A stretch of DNA of 35,079 bases from Pseudomonadota bacterium. GTDB taxonomy: Bacteria > Desulfobacterota > Desulfobulbia > Desulfobulbales > SURF-16. A model generated the notes under the pieces. The model was not told the DNA's origin. It saw nothing but the letters and a program-made list of their open reading frames with translations, and made no database searches. Shown here piece by piece: positions 16,064 to 26,928 of the stretch. Position 1 is the stretch's first letter, and the number at the start of each line of letters is the position of its first letter. The translations under genes and the position numbers were made by a program. Location of the stretch: positions 1-35,079 of the forward strand of contig JAHJKA010000073.1 in NCBI GenBank assembly GCA_018822545.1, read 5' to 3'.

Positions 16064-16785
16064 CAGCCCACCTCCCCCTCTACCTGGTCCGTCCAGACCA
16101 GGCCGTCGCGAAACTGTACCACCCGGTCGGCAAAATGGGCCATTTCCTGTTCATGGGTGACCATGATGATGGTGATGCCCAGCTCCCTATTGAAGGAGGT
16201 GAGCAGCTCCATAATCTCGAGGCTGCGGGCCGTATCAAGATTGCCGGTGGGTTCGTCGGCCAGGAGCACGGCCGGTTCGGTGACCAGGGCCCGGGCAATG
16301 GCCACCCGCTGCTGCTGACCGCCGGAAAGCTCGCCCGGCGTGTGGTCTTCCCAGCCGGCCAGGCCCACCGCAGCCAGGGAGTTGGTCGCCCTCCTCCGCA
16401 ATTCCTCACCCTTGATGCCCCGGTAGATCAGGGGCAGTTCAACGTTTTCCAGGGCCGAGGTGCGGTTGAGCAGATTGAAACCCTGGAACACGAAACCAAG
16501 CTGATGGCGGCGCAGCAGAGCCCGCTGATTACGGCTCAAGGACCCGACGGCAACATCCTTGAAGAGATAGGTGCCGGAGGTCGGCGTATCAAGACAGCCG
16601 ACAATATTCATGCAGGTGGATTTACCGGAACCGCTCGGCCCCATGACCGCCACGAACTCGCCCTGTTCGATGCGCAGATCGACGCCGCGCAAGGCCTGCA
16701 TGGCGGCGGTGCCACGACCGTAGATCTTGGTGACCCCCTGCAGTTCAACAAGGGTATGGCGTGCTGTTTGCCCCGGCTTGGCCAT
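16063..16785 (-). CDS. MacB/LolD-type ABC transporter ATPase
   Basis: 240-residue nucleotide-binding subunit. Walker A GPSGSGKST, Q-loop FVFQGFNLLNRTSALENVEL, ABC signature LSGGQQQR, Walker B VLLADEPTGNLD and the switch histidine in IIMVTHEQEMA are all intact. The short LNRTSALENVELP motif is typical of the MacB/LolD/FtsE branch, which works by mechanotransmission rather than by moving substrate through the membrane. It sits 2 bp downstream of the adaptor gene and overlaps the permease by 1 bp. Confidence 0.95.
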   Translation of the reverse strand: MAKPGQTARHTLVELQGVTKIYGRGTAAMQALRGVDLRIEQGEFVAVMGPSGSGKSTCMNIVGCLDTPTSGTYLFKDVAVGSLSRNQRALLRRHQLGFVFQGFNLLNRTSALENVELPLIYRGIKGEELRRRATNSLAAVGLAGWEDHTPGELSGGQQQRVAIARALVTEPAVLLADEPTGNLDTARSLEIMELLTSFNRELGITIIMVTHEQEMAHFADRVVQFRDGLVWTDQVEGEVG

Positions 16786-16787
16786 GA

Positions 16788-18086
16788 CTACTGCCCTTTC
16801 CGGACGGATTCGAAGATGAGCGGCATGCCAGGGGTGACCTCGCCGCTGATGATCTCAGTCATAATGCCACTGCTGGCGCCAGTGGTGACACCAATGGCCA
16901 CGGGCTCGTTATCGCGCAGGGTCCAGACCCGCTGTTTTTTGCGATCGCCGCCCTCGTCGCTTTTCTTCAGCCGGTCATGGGAAGGCCGGGGGAAGAGCTT
17001 GCTGAGCAGGCTGCCGCCGGCCCGGCCACCTTTTTTATTCTCCTGCTGGGGCGGCACATAACGTAAGGCCGCATTGGGCACCAGCAGGGCATCCTTGACC
17101 TCGTTGGCGACAATATCAGCGGTGGCCGTCATACCCGGCCGCAGGGAGAGATCCGCGTTGTCGACATTAAGGACGGTGAGATAGGTCACCACCCCGGCGG
17201 CAGACTGGGCGCCGTAACGCACCTGGGTGATCTGGGCCGGGAAGGAGCGGTCAGCGTAGGCATCCACCGTAAAGGTGGCCTGCTGGCCCTCCTTCACCTG
17301 GCCGACATCCGCCTCATCCACGCCCACATGGAGTTCCATCTGGGTAAGGTCCTCGGCCAGGGTAAAGAGCACCGGGGCCTGCAGGGAGGCGGCCACGGTC
17401 TGACCGGGCTCGACGCTGCGCACCAGCACCACGCCGTTGATGGGCGAGATGATGACGGCCTTGTCGAGATTGGTCTCATCCACCTGCAGCCGGGCCATTG
17501 CCTCGGCGATATTGGCGCCAATCATGGCCTCGCTGGCCCGGGCTCGCTTTACGGCCATCTCTGCCGCTACCAAATCCTGCTCGGACGGCATCCTGCCGTC
17601 ACTGAGCTGGCGAACCTTGACCAGCCGCGCCAGCTCCTTGTCGGCTTCCTCCAGGCTGGCCTGGGCCTGTTGCAGGTTGGCGCGGGCAAACGCCACGGTA
17701 GCCCGGGACTGGTTGGCCTGGGCCTCAAGCTTGGTGGTGTCCAGCCGGGCCAGGACCTGGCCGGCCTTAACCAGATCGTTATAATCCACAGCCACCGAGG
17801 CAATGGTGCCGGACACCTCGCTGCCGACGTCCACCTGGTTGGTCGGTTGCAAATTGCCGGTGGCGGTGACGGTGACAATGAGATCACCGCGCTCAGCCGC
17901 CACGGTCTTGTAGTCGATTTCTGAGCCATTGCGCCCCAGGCCCCATTTGCCAACAGCAAAAAAACCCACCAACGCCACCAAGCCCCAGATCAGCAGGCGT
18001 TTGACAGAGCTGCCCCTGCCCCGCGCGGCCTCCTGGGCCAATATTTTATCAAGATCAGAAGAGATAGGCTGCTCAGGGCTGTTCAT
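16788..18086 (-). CDS. MacA-like periplasmic adaptor (membrane fusion protein)
   Basis: 432 residues. A short cytoplasmic tail is followed by one membrane anchor (about 31-47, LLIWGLVALVGFFAVGKWGL). Then come the split lipoyl/barrel-sandwich halves (GDLIVTVTATGNLQPTNQVD and later VISPINGVVLVRSVEPGQTV), a coiled-coil hairpin between them rich in Ala, Gln and Glu (about 110-195), and a beta-barrel domain. A Lys/Arg-rich insertion (about 345-380) interrupts the C-terminal region. It should bridge the MacB-like pump to the outer-membrane channel encoded just upstream, whose gene overlaps this one by 14 bp. Confidence 0.93.
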   Translation of the reverse strand: MNSPEQPISSDLDKILAQEAARGRGSSVKRLLIWGLVALVGFFAVGKWGLGRNGSEIDYKTVAAERGDLIVTVTATGNLQPTNQVDVGSEVSGTIASVAVDYNDLVKAGQVLARLDTTKLEAQANQSRATVAFARANLQQAQASLEEADKELARLVKVRQLSDGRMPSEQDLVAAEMAVKRARASEAMIGANIAEAMARLQVDETNLDKAVIISPINGVVLVRSVEPGQTVAASLQAPVLFTLAEDLTQMELHVGVDEADVGQVKEGQQATFTVDAYADRSFPAQITQVRYGAQSAAGVVTYLTVLNVDNADLSLRPGMTATADIVANEVKDALLVPNAALRYVPPQQENKKGGRAGGSLLSKLFPRPSHDRLKKSDEGGDRKKQRVWTLRDNEPVAIGVTTGASSGIMTEIISGEVTPGMPLIFESVRKGQ

Positions 18087-19584
18087 GGTCGATCATCCTT
18101 TTTTCTGGCAACTCGGGGGTCTCCGGCACAACCCAGCCGCCACCCAAGGCCTTATAGAGGCGAATCAGGTTGGCTGTAACCGTCCCGTCGCTTGAAACCA
18201 ACTGATCCTCAAAGGAGAGCAGGGAGCGCTGGGCCTCCAGGACGGTTGTAAAATCCACCAGCCCGGCCTCATACTGGTTTATGGCCAGACCATGGGCCTG
18301 GCGGGCCGCTGCTACGGCAGCAACCAGCCGCGCCCGGCGCAGCTGTTCTTCACCATAGGCGGTGAGCCCGTTTTCCACCTCTTCCAAGGCAGCCAGCACC
18401 GCCGCCTCATAGGCAAAAAGATACTGCTCCTGAATGGCAGACTGCACCTCAATGTTCTGTCGGATGGCGCCGGCATCGAAAATGTTCCAGGAAACACTGG
18501 GCCCCAGGCGCCAGGTCTCACTGGCTGCTTTGAACAGCTCCGCCGACTTAAGCGATTCCAGACCGATGGAGCCCAGGAGGCGGAATTTGGGATAGAGGTC
18601 GGCGCTTGCCACGCCGATGCGGGCGGTCTGGGCGGCCAGCTGCCGTTCCGCCCGGCGGATATCCGGGCGCTGGCGCAGGGTCTCGGCGGGGATACCCACC
18701 GCCACCATCAGCGGCACACTGGGAATAGCCGCTGTTTGAGCCAGTAGTTCGTGGACACTGCCGGGAATCCTACCGGTTAAAACGGCGAGCCTGTTTTTTG
18801 CGCCCTCCAGACTGCTGCGCAGGCCGGGGATCTGGGCCCGGCTGTTTTCGAGATTATAGCGGGCCTGCTGTAAGGCCAGTTCATTAACGAGTCCGGCCTG
18901 AAAACGGGCCTCGGTCAACTCCAAGGTCTGCTGCTGGAGGGCAAGATTGGCCTCAGCCACGGCCAGCCGAGCCTGCAAGGTCCGGGTGTCCAGGTAATTG
19001 AGGGCAACCTCGGCAGTCAAGGTCACCAACACGCCGTGCAAAGCCTCCTGACTGGCGCCGATATCGGCATCAGCCGCCTCAACGGCGCGCCGCACGCCGC
19101 CAAAGATATCTACCTCCCAGCCGGCATCGAACCCCATCGCAAAGGCGTTGCGCGTTGCCCCGCCTCCCGTACTTTCACTGCCCTTGCTCCGGGAGGTTGA
19201 GCCGCTGGCGTCAATGGAGGGAAACTGGCCGGCCTGGCTGATACCGCGGCGGGCCCGGGCCTCGCGCACCTTGGCCTGGGCCTGCCTGAGATCAAGATTG
19301 GTGCTGACGGCCTGGGCGATAAGGTCGGTCAACAGCGGATCATTGGAGATCGCCCACCACTCCGTCAGTTCCTTTCCACCCAGGGCCGTGGCTGCTAATC
19401 CCGGTGAGAGTTCGGTATGCCAGGCCCCAGGGGCGCTGCTGGCCGGCTCCTCATAATCGGGCCCGACCGCGGTACAGCCGGCAAGGCCAAACACCACGGC
19501 CACGGTCAGCGTCTCGACAACCGTGGTCCATAAAAACGCTTTTGTCTTTTTATGCAGCCAGCACCATGCTTGCCCCATGTCCAT
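18073..19584 (-). CDS. NodT/TolC-family outer-membrane efflux lipoprotein
   Basis: 503 residues. A signal sequence ends in the lipobox VFGLAGC (lipidated Cys at residue 37), followed by the NodT-family start TAVGPDYEEP. Two repeats of TolC-type helical hairpins follow, with motifs DLRQAQAKVREARARRG, VALNYLDTRTLQARLAVAEA and, in the second half, RPDIRRAERQLAAQTARIGV, VASADLYPKF and LYKALGGGW near the end. It should trimerise as the outer-membrane duct of the MacAB-like pump. First gene of the four-gene minus-strand operon. AAGGA lies just before the two adjacent ATGs (MDM). Confidence 0.94.
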   Translation of the reverse strand: MDMGQAWCWLHKKTKAFLWTTVVETLTVAVVFGLAGCTAVGPDYEEPASSAPGAWHTELSPGLAATALGGKELTEWWAISNDPLLTDLIAQAVSTNLDLRQAQAKVREARARRGISQAGQFPSIDASGSTSRSKGSESTGGGATRNAFAMGFDAGWEVDIFGGVRRAVEAADADIGASQEALHGVLVTLTAEVALNYLDTRTLQARLAVAEANLALQQQTLELTEARFQAGLVNELALQQARYNLENSRAQIPGLRSSLEGAKNRLAVLTGRIPGSVHELLAQTAAIPSVPLMVAVGIPAETLRQRPDIRRAERQLAAQTARIGVASADLYPKFRLLGSIGLESLKSAELFKAASETWRLGPSVSWNIFDAGAIRQNIEVQSAIQEQYLFAYEAAVLAALEEVENGLTAYGEEQLRRARLVAAVAAARQAHGLAINQYEAGLVDFTTVLEAQRSLLSFEDQLVSSDGTVTANLIRLYKALGGGWVVPETPELPEKRMIDHEQP

Positions 19585-19965
19585 TTCCTTTCCTGACGAT
19601 TCTTAGCCATTCCACCACAGCTCGAGATTGCTCGACTGCGGCCATCCTGGCAGAGGTGATGGCCCTGTGCCGCACAACTCCCCTGCAGAATACAACAAAA
19701 GAAGCGGCAAGATAAACAACCATCTTTGCAAACCCTGACCTTCCCGTAGGCAAATGGTTATCACTGCGATCCTTCCATAAATATTTACCTTTACCGCGTG
19801 CTGTTTTCTGCAATATCATTTCCTGATCTGATGACAGCTATGTTGCCGCCAGGGATTAATCATTACTATGGCACATGGTTGCATGATGGGCTTACTTTTG
19901 TAAGAGCTCACCCCTTATTTCAAATGCAGTGCCCGGCATTGTCCGGACTTGCGGAGAATTCTCCC
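19585..19965. other. 381-bp divergent intergenic region between the efflux operon and glgP
   Basis: This region must hold promoters for both divergent units. The glgP frame stays open upstream to 19798, but those 56 codons do not resemble the phosphorylase family. An AT-rich patch (CATAAATATTTAC, near 19779-19791) could serve a plus-strand promoter, but I cannot assign a -35. TGGCAC at 19869 followed by TTGC resembles a sigma-54 site but has the wrong spacing. No clear operator palindrome was seen. Confidence 0.5.
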
Positions 19966-22491
19966 ATGAATCCAGAACGATATCTTCCCCGTTCCTTACC
20001 TGAACAATTACAAGGTCTGACAGATCTGGCCCTCGACCTGCGCTGGAACTGGAATCACAGTGCCGACAAACTCTGGCAGATGGTGGATCAGGAACTCTGG
20101 GAAGCATCCGGTGATCCCTGGTTGATTTTGGAGAGTATTTCCCGAAAGCGGCTGGAAACGCTGGCCAGGGATGCCGCATTTCTTGCTGAATTACATAAAC
20201 AGTTCACCCACCAAAAAACGTATCTGCATAAATCGACCTGGTTTGCCGAGAAATATGCGGTTGACCGGCTTGAAAATGTTGCCTATTTCAGCATGGAATT
20301 CGGCCTGACCGAGGCGCTGCCCATTTATTCAGGAGGGTTGGGCGTTCTCGCCGGTGATTTCCTGAAGACGGCCAGTGATCTCGGTCTGCCCATGATCGGC
20401 ATCGGCCTCCTGTATCAACAAGGATATTTCCACCAGGCCTTTGACAGCAACGGTGCCCAGCTCGCTTTTTTCCCCTTCAACAATCCAACCATGCTGCCGG
20501 TCCTGCCTTTGCGGAATGCTGCCGGCGAGTGGCTGCGGGTCAGCGTCGAATTGCCGGGCCGCACCCTGCAGTTGCGCGGATGGCAGGCCCAGGTGGGCCG
20601 CATCCCCCTCTATCTTCTGGACAGCAATGACCTGCTTAATTCCCCGGCGGATCGCGGTATTACCGGCGAACTCTATGGCGGCGGCTTGGAGATGCGCCTC
20701 CAGCAGGAGATGGTGCTTGGTATCGGGGGCTGGCGCATCCTGGAGGCCTTGAATATTGATTGCCCCGTCTGCCACTTAAATGAAGGGCACGCCGCCTTCG
20801 CCGTGCTGGAGCGAGCCCGCGCCTCCATGGCACGAAACCGTTACCCCTTCAACATGGCGCTCCGCTCCACCCGGGCCGGCAATATTTTCACCACCCACAC
20901 CCCGGTGGAGGCCGGTTTTGACCGGTTTCCGCCGGAGCTCATGGGCCAATATTTCTCGCCCTATGCCGAAAACCTGGGAATCCCCCTGGCGACCTTGCTT
21001 GCTCTTGGCCGGGCCGGGGCAGGCAATGACAGTGACCCCTTTAACATGGCCTATCTCGCCGTGAACGGCTGCGGCAGGGTGAACGGTGTCAGCCGTCTAC
21101 ACGGCGAGGTGAGCCGGAGCATTTTTCGGCCCTTGTTCCCTCGCTGGTCAGCGACGGAAATTCCCATCGGCCATGTCACCAATGGCGTCCATGTGCCCTC
21201 ATGGGATTCGGCGGCGGCTGATGCCCTATGGACAAAGCTCTGTGGCCAAGAACGCTGGATGGGCACCCTTGAGGATACCGAACACGCCTGCCAAGGAGTT
21301 GCTGACGAAAAATTATGGGAGATGCGCAGTCAGGCGCGACTGCCGCTCATCAAGGCCATGCGCCGACGCCTGGCCCGCCAGCACGCTAGCTGCGGCTACC
21401 ATGAGGGTGTTGAGCAATGTGCTCAGATGCTCGACCCCAATACCTTGACCATCTGTTTTGCCCGCCGCTTTGCCGGCTACAAACGCCCCGCCTTATTACT
21501 GGTCGATCCCCAAAGGCTCGTGCGTCTGCTCACCGATATCCATCGCCCGGTGCAACTGATCCTGGCCGGCAAGGCCCATCCCTCCGACGAAGAGGGTAAA
21601 CTCCTGGTGCGCCAGTGGAATGAGTTTCTGCGCCGCCCTGAGGTACAGGGCCATGTTGTTTTTATTGAGGACTACGACATGGCGGTGGCCGCCGAGCTCG
21701 TCCAGGGCGCGGATCTTTGGCTCAACACACCACGCCGGCCCTGGGAGGCCAGCGGCACCAGCGGCATGAAGATCCTGGTGAACGGCGGTTTGAACCTTTC
21801 TGAACTGGACGGCTGGTGGCCGGAAGCCTATAGCCCGGAACTGGGATGGGCCCTGGGCGATGGCAAAGAGCATAAAGACCATGCCGCCTGGGATAACATG
21901 GAAGCAGAGGCGCTCTATACCCTGCTCGAACAGGAGATCATCCCGGCTTTCTACAACCGTGATGAACACGGCATCCCCACGGCCTGGGTGGCGCGGATGC
22001 GGGCAAGCATGGCGGGGCTGACCAGCAGATTTTCCGGCAACCGCATGGTTCAAGAGTATATCGCTGATTACTACCTGCCGGCAGCGGAAGCGTATCGCCA
22101 GCGGGCAGCAAACAATGGCCACTTGGCGGCTGACCTGGAAAAATGGCACGACACCCTGGCTAAACAATGGCGCCATCTGCGTTTTGGCCAGATCATGGTT
22201 CACGAATCGGCAGAGGAGATCCGCGTGCGTGTTGAGGTTTCCCTCAATGGCCTCCCCCTGGACTACGTGCATGTCGAACTCTATGCGGATCCTAGCGGCG
22301 CGGGCTCTGCTCCGGAACAGATCCCCATGACCAAGGGCGACAGACTGGCAGGAACTGAAGACAGCTACCTGTATCAGGCGACCCTGCCTGCGGGCCGGCG
22401 GCCGGCCCGCGACTATACGCCAAGGCTCATCCCCTGCCACCCGGAGGCCTTGATCCCCCTGGAGGCCAATTTCATCCTCTGGTATGCATAG
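19966..22491 (+). CDS. glgP: Alpha-glucan phosphorylase (GT35, DUF3417-containing type)
   Basis: Releases glucose 1-phosphate from glycogen or maltodextrin; PLP-dependent. 842 residues from the ATG at 19966, which has GGAG about 10 bases upstream. The N-terminus (LTDLALDLRWNWNHSADKLW) is the DUF3417 domain that marks the short-type phosphorylases distinct from E. coli GlgP/MalP. Core motifs follow: YFSMEFGLTEALPIYSGGLG, VCHLNEGHAAF, FTTHTPVEAGFDRF, ARRFAGYKRP, and the PLP-lysine motif GTSGMK with K602. A C-terminal extension past residue 690 completes the family length. It is flanked by unrelated operons and is probably transcribed alone. Confidence 0.94.
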   Translation: MNPERYLPRSLPEQLQGLTDLALDLRWNWNHSADKLWQMVDQELWEASGDPWLILESISRKRLETLARDAAFLAELHKQFTHQKTYLHKSTWFAEKYAVDRLENVAYFSMEFGLTEALPIYSGGLGVLAGDFLKTASDLGLPMIGIGLLYQQGYFHQAFDSNGAQLAFFPFNNPTMLPVLPLRNAAGEWLRVSVELPGRTLQLRGWQAQVGRIPLYLLDSNDLLNSPADRGITGELYGGGLEMRLQQEMVLGIGGWRILEALNIDCPVCHLNEGHAAFAVLERARASMARNRYPFNMALRSTRAGNIFTTHTPVEAGFDRFPPELMGQYFSPYAENLGIPLATLLALGRAGAGNDSDPFNMAYLAVNGCGRVNGVSRLHGEVSRSIFRPLFPRWSATEIPIGHVTNGVHVPSWDSAAADALWTKLCGQERWMGTLEDTEHACQGVADEKLWEMRSQARLPLIKAMRRRLARQHASCGYHEGVEQCAQMLDPNTLTICFARRFAGYKRPALLLVDPQRLVRLLTDIHRPVQLILAGKAHPSDEEGKLLVRQWNEFLRRPEVQGHVVFIEDYDMAVAAELVQGADLWLNTPRRPWEASGTSGMKILVNGGLNLSELDGWWPEAYSPELGWALGDGKEHKDHAAWDNMEAEALYTLLEQEIIPAFYNRDEHGIPTAWVARMRASMAGLTSRFSGNRMVQEYIADYYLPAAEAYRQRAANNGHLAADLEKWHDTLAKQWRHLRFGQIMVHESAEEIRVRVEVSLNGLPLDYVHVELYADPSGAGSAPEQIPMTKGDRLAGTEDSYLYQATLPAGRRPARDYTPRLIPCHPEALIPLEANFILWYA

Positions 22492-22516
22492 GCCTTACGG
22501 CCGCCGAGTTTTTTTT
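22491..22516 (+). terminator. Weak intrinsic terminator after glgP
   Basis: GGCC-TTAC-GGCC (22491-22502) starts at the last base of the glgP stop codon. It is followed after 6 bases by a run of eight T (22509-22516). The stem is short and the spacing long, so this is a plausible but weak terminator that would separate glgP from the ATPase operon. Confidence 0.4.
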
Positions 22517-22569
22517 AGAGGCTGGTTGCAAAAAGCAGCCCAGCGCAGAAAAGGGATCTGCTATCATAA

Positions 22570-24471
<1,902 letters not shown>

Positions 24472-24479
<8 letters not shown>

Positions 24480-24810
24480 AGATCCAAAAAAAGAGAGCGA
24501 CAAAGGTCTGTCTCCCTTCAGTCGCCGGGTCGGGGCACAGGCGGCGCGCAAGCTCAAGGTGCAGGGTCAGGTTAACCATACCGTCTGGTTCGGCCTGGGC
24601 ATGATGGGGCTGGTCGGCTGGTCCGTGGCGATTCCCACCTTGCTCGGCGCAGGGCTCGGTATCTGGTTGGACAAACATTACCCTGGCAGCCACTCCTGGA
24701 CCCTGGCGCTGTTGGTGGCCGGTCTCTGCCTCGGCTGCTTTAATGCCTGGCGGTGGCTGGTCAAGGAAGAGCAGGCAATACGGGAGGAAGGGGAGAATGA
24801 CCATGAATGA
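24472..24810 (+). CDS. atpQ: N-type ATPase accessory protein AtpQ (AtpI-like)
   Basis: 112-residue small membrane protein found only in N-type ATPase operons. A charged cytoplasmic N-terminus (MAEDPKKESDKGLSPFSRRV) precedes two membrane helices (WFGLGMMGLVGWSVAIPTLL and TLALLVAGLCLGCFNAWRWL), separated by the AtpI-like motif GAGLGIWLDKHYPG. It probably helps assemble the c-ring, as AtpI does. I chose the ATG at 24472, whose first codons overlap the atpC stop by 8 bp; the frame is open further upstream inside atpC. Confidence 0.9.
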
Positions 24811-25114
24811 AACTTTAACCTTGGCGCTGGCCGGGCTTGCGGGGATTTTCCTGGGGGCGCTGTTCTTTGGCGGCCTGTGGTGGACGGTGCGCAAGGCTGT
24901 CACCTCACCCCGGCCGGTGCTGTGGTTTCTCGGCAGCATGGTGCTGCGGATGGGCCTTACCCTGGCTGGTTTCTATTTTGTTGCAGACGGCCATTGGCAA
25001 CGCCTGCTGCTCTGTATCGTGGGTTTTGCCCTGGCCCGCCTTCTGGTAACGCGCCTCACCCGCCCCCAGGAGAAACCAGCCCTCTTGCCAGGGGAGGCCC
25101 GCCATGAGGCTTAG
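24803..25114 (+). CDS. atpR: N-type ATPase accessory protein AtpR
   Basis: 103-residue membrane protein specific to N-type operons, with three predicted helices (LTLALAGLAGIFLGALFFGG, VLWFLGSMVLRMGLTLAGFYF, LLLCIVGFALARLLVTRL). Two ATGs are possible: 24797 (MTMNE) and 24803 (MNETL). GGAG at 24792-24795 leaves 1 base to the first and 7 to the second, so I prefer 24803. It overlaps the atpQ stop. Its biochemical role is not established; it is thought to act with AtpQ on the membrane sector. Confidence 0.87.
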   Translation: MNETLTLALAGLAGIFLGALFFGGLWWTVRKAVTSPRPVLWFLGSMVLRMGLTLAGFYFVADGHWQRLLLCIVGFALARLLVTRLTRPQEKPALLPGEARHEA

Positions 25115-25829
25115 TCCCGATGAGATCATCTTCTGGCAACAGGGGTTTATAAAACTCAACGCCACCATTGTCTTCACCTGGGCGCTGATGTTCGTGCTGG
25201 CCGGGGGGGCAAAACTCATTACCCGCAACCTTGCCACGGGTCTGGAACGTTCCCGCTGGCAGAACCTTTTAGAGGTCGTCGTCACCGGTATTGAAAAACA
25301 GATTGAAGAGGTGGGCCTGAAGCATCCCCGCAAATTTCTCCCCTTTCTGGGCACCCTCTTTCTCTTTGTTGCCTCGGCAAGCCTGTGCACCGTCATCCCC
25401 GGCTACGAGCCACCCACCGGCTCGCTGTCCACCACGGCAGCTCTCGCCCTGTGCGTCTTTGTGGCCGTGCCTCTCTTCGGCATCGAGGAACAGGGCCTGG
25501 GCGGCTACTTCAAGTCCTATATGGAGCCGACGATCTTCATGCTGCCGTTTAACATTATCAGCGAGATCTCCCGCACCCTGGCCCTGGCCGTGCGGCTGTT
25601 TGGCAATATGATGAGCGGGGGGATGATTATCGCCATACTGCTGAGTATCACCCCTTTTCTCTTTCCCCTCGTCATGACGGCCCTCGGCCTGCTCACCGGC
25701 ATGGTGCAGGCCTACATCTTCAGTATTCTGGCAACGGTTTACATCGCCGCCGCCGCCCACGTCCGCAAGGAGAAGCCTGAAGGCATTACCAACCATGAAA
25801 CCATGAACGACGACAGCAAAAGGAGATAA
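25104..25829 (+). CDS. atpB: N-type ATPase, Fo subunit a
   Basis: 241-residue membrane stator that carries the ion half-channels. Five or so hydrophobic segments are visible. The essential arginine is R164 in LAVRLFGNMMSG, aligning with E. coli R210 (GLRLFGN). The loop GGYFKSYMEPTIFMLPFNII and the last helix (GMVQAYIFSILATVYIAAA, with the conserved Gln-Ala-Tyr) are typical. The start overlaps atpR by 11 bp. Subunit a meets the c-ring at R164, so ion choice depends on the c-subunit glutamates. Confidence 0.95.
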   Translation: MRLSPDEIIFWQQGFIKLNATIVFTWALMFVLAGGAKLITRNLATGLERSRWQNLLEVVVTGIEKQIEEVGLKHPRKFLPFLGTLFLFVASASLCTVIPGYEPPTGSLSTTAALALCVFVAVPLFGIEEQGLGGYFKSYMEPTIFMLPFNIISEISRTLALAVRLFGNMMSGGMIIAILLSITPFLFPLVMTALGLLTGMVQAYIFSILATVYIAAAAHVRKEKPEGITNHETMNDDSKRR

Positions 25830-25830
25830 T

Positions 25831-26112
25831 ATGGATCCCATGACTATCATTGCGGTGGTATCAATTTTCACCGCCGGCATCACCACCTGTTTAGGCTGTA
25901 TCGGGCCGGCGTTGGGCGAGGGCAAGGCAGTCTCCACGGCCTTGACGTCCCTGGCGCAACAGCCCGACGCTGCGCCCACCATCACCAGGACGCTCTTCGT
26001 GGGTCTGGCGATGATTGAGTCCACCGCGATTTACTGTTTCGTGGTCTCCATGATTCTCATCTTCGCCAACCCGTTCTGGAACCACGTCATCGCCCAAGCA
26101 ACAGGACAGTAG
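25831..26112 (+). CDS. atpE: N-type ATPase, c-ring subunit with paired carboxylates
   Basis: 93-residue hairpin of two membrane helices joined by the polar loop AQQPDAAP (the usual RQP loop reads QQP). Helix 1 has GPALGEGKA with E30. Helix 2 has IESTAIY with E63, S64, T65 and Y68. By alignment with the Na+-binding Ilyobacter c subunit (Q32, E65, S66, Y70), every ligand position is kept except that Q32 is a glutamate here. AGGAG lies 5 bases before the ATG, one of the better ribosome-binding sites of the operon, as expected for the most abundant subunit. Confidence 0.95.
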   Translation: MDPMTIIAVVSIFTAGITTCLGCIGPALGEGKAVSTALTSLAQQPDAAPTITRTLFVGLAMIESTAIYCFVVSMILIFANPFWNHVIAQATGQ

Positions 26113-26115
26113 CCC

Positions 26116-26928
26116 ATGTTAATCGATTGGTTCACCATCACGGCCCAGGCCCTTAACTTTCTCATCCTGGTATGGTTGCTGAAACGCTTCCTCTATAAAC
26201 CCATTCTCCATGCCCTGGACGCCCGGGAGAAACGCATTGCCACGGAGTTAGCAGATGCCGACACCAAGAAGGCCGACGCCCAAAAAGAGCGCGACGAGTT
26301 CCAGCACAAGAACGAGGAGTTTGCCCATCAGCGCGCCGCCCTTTTAAACAAAGCCACCGCCGAGGCCGAGGCCGAACGCCAACGGCTCCTTGATGAAGCA
26401 CGGCAGGCCGCCGTTACCTTGCGGGCCAAACAACAGGAATCCTTACGCGACGAACAACGCTCCCTGCATCAAGCCCTCAGCCGCCGCACCAGCCAAGAAG
26501 TCTTTGCCATCGCCCGCAAGGCCTTGAACGATCTTGCCGACACGAGTTTGGAAGAGCGCATGGTCGATGTCTTTATGCGCCGTCTGCGGGCCTTAAAGGG
26601 CAAGGAAAAGGAAGCGCTTGTCTCAGCGCTCAAGGCGTCGCCGGATCCCTTGATTGTTCGCACCACCTTCGGCCTGTCACCGGCTCTGGCCACCGCAACC
26701 GAAGAGGCGATCAAGGAAACCCTTGGCCTGGAGATGCAGGTCAGGTTCGAGACTGCACCTGGGCTGATCAGCGGCATTGAACTTGCTGCCAATGGCAAAA
26801 AGGTGGCGTGGAGCATCGCCGAGTATCTGAACTCGTTGGAGCAGGGCGTCGCCGAACTTCTGAAGGACAAGAACAGCCCTGCAGCAGCAGAAGCACTTTC
26901 CCCCGAAGAACCCCAGCCCGTACCATGA
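26116..26928 (+). CDS. atpF: N-type ATPase, b subunit with a delta-like C-terminal domain
   Basis: 270 residues, well above the usual 156 for b. One N-terminal membrane helix ([20 protein letters not shown]) is followed by a long Ala/Glu/Lys coiled coil (about 35-130). The C-terminal part (about 150-245) resembles the delta subunit, especially [16 protein letters not shown] near residue 215-230, which matches the delta-type GG.....G.....D pattern. Since the operon has no atpH, this fused form should attach the peripheral stalk to F1. A Pro/Glu tail follows. The atpA start overlaps the stop as ATGA. Confidence 0.92.
   Translation: MLIDWFTITAQALNFLILVWLLKRFLYKPILHALDAREKRIATELADADTKKADAQKERDEFQHKNEEFAHQRAALLNKATAEAEAERQRLLDEARQAAVTLRAKQQESLRDEQRSLHQALSRRTSQEVFAIARKALNDLADTSLEERMVDVFMRRLRALKGKEKEALVSALKASPDPLIVRTTFGLSPALATATEEAIKETLGLEMQVRFETAPGLISGIELAANGKKVAWSIAEYLNSLEQGVAELLKDKNSPAAAEALSPEEPQPVP

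Noticed and set aside
19550..19819. 89-codon minus-strand frame overlapping the efflux lipoprotein start
   Set aside because: No family resemblance or clear ribosome-binding site, and it overlaps the lipoprotein signal sequence in another frame.
19869..19883. Sigma-54-like site TGGCAC...TTGC upstream of glgP
   Set aside because: Only 9 bases separate GG and GC; sigma-54 promoters need 10.
19798..19965. 56-codon N-terminal extension of glgP from a GTG
   Set aside because: Sequence unlike the family; the ATG at 19966 has a proper ribosome-binding site and the expected N-terminus.
21496..22440. 314-codon minus-strand open frame opposite glgP
   Set aside because: Shadow of a clear phosphorylase gene in a GC-rich reading context.
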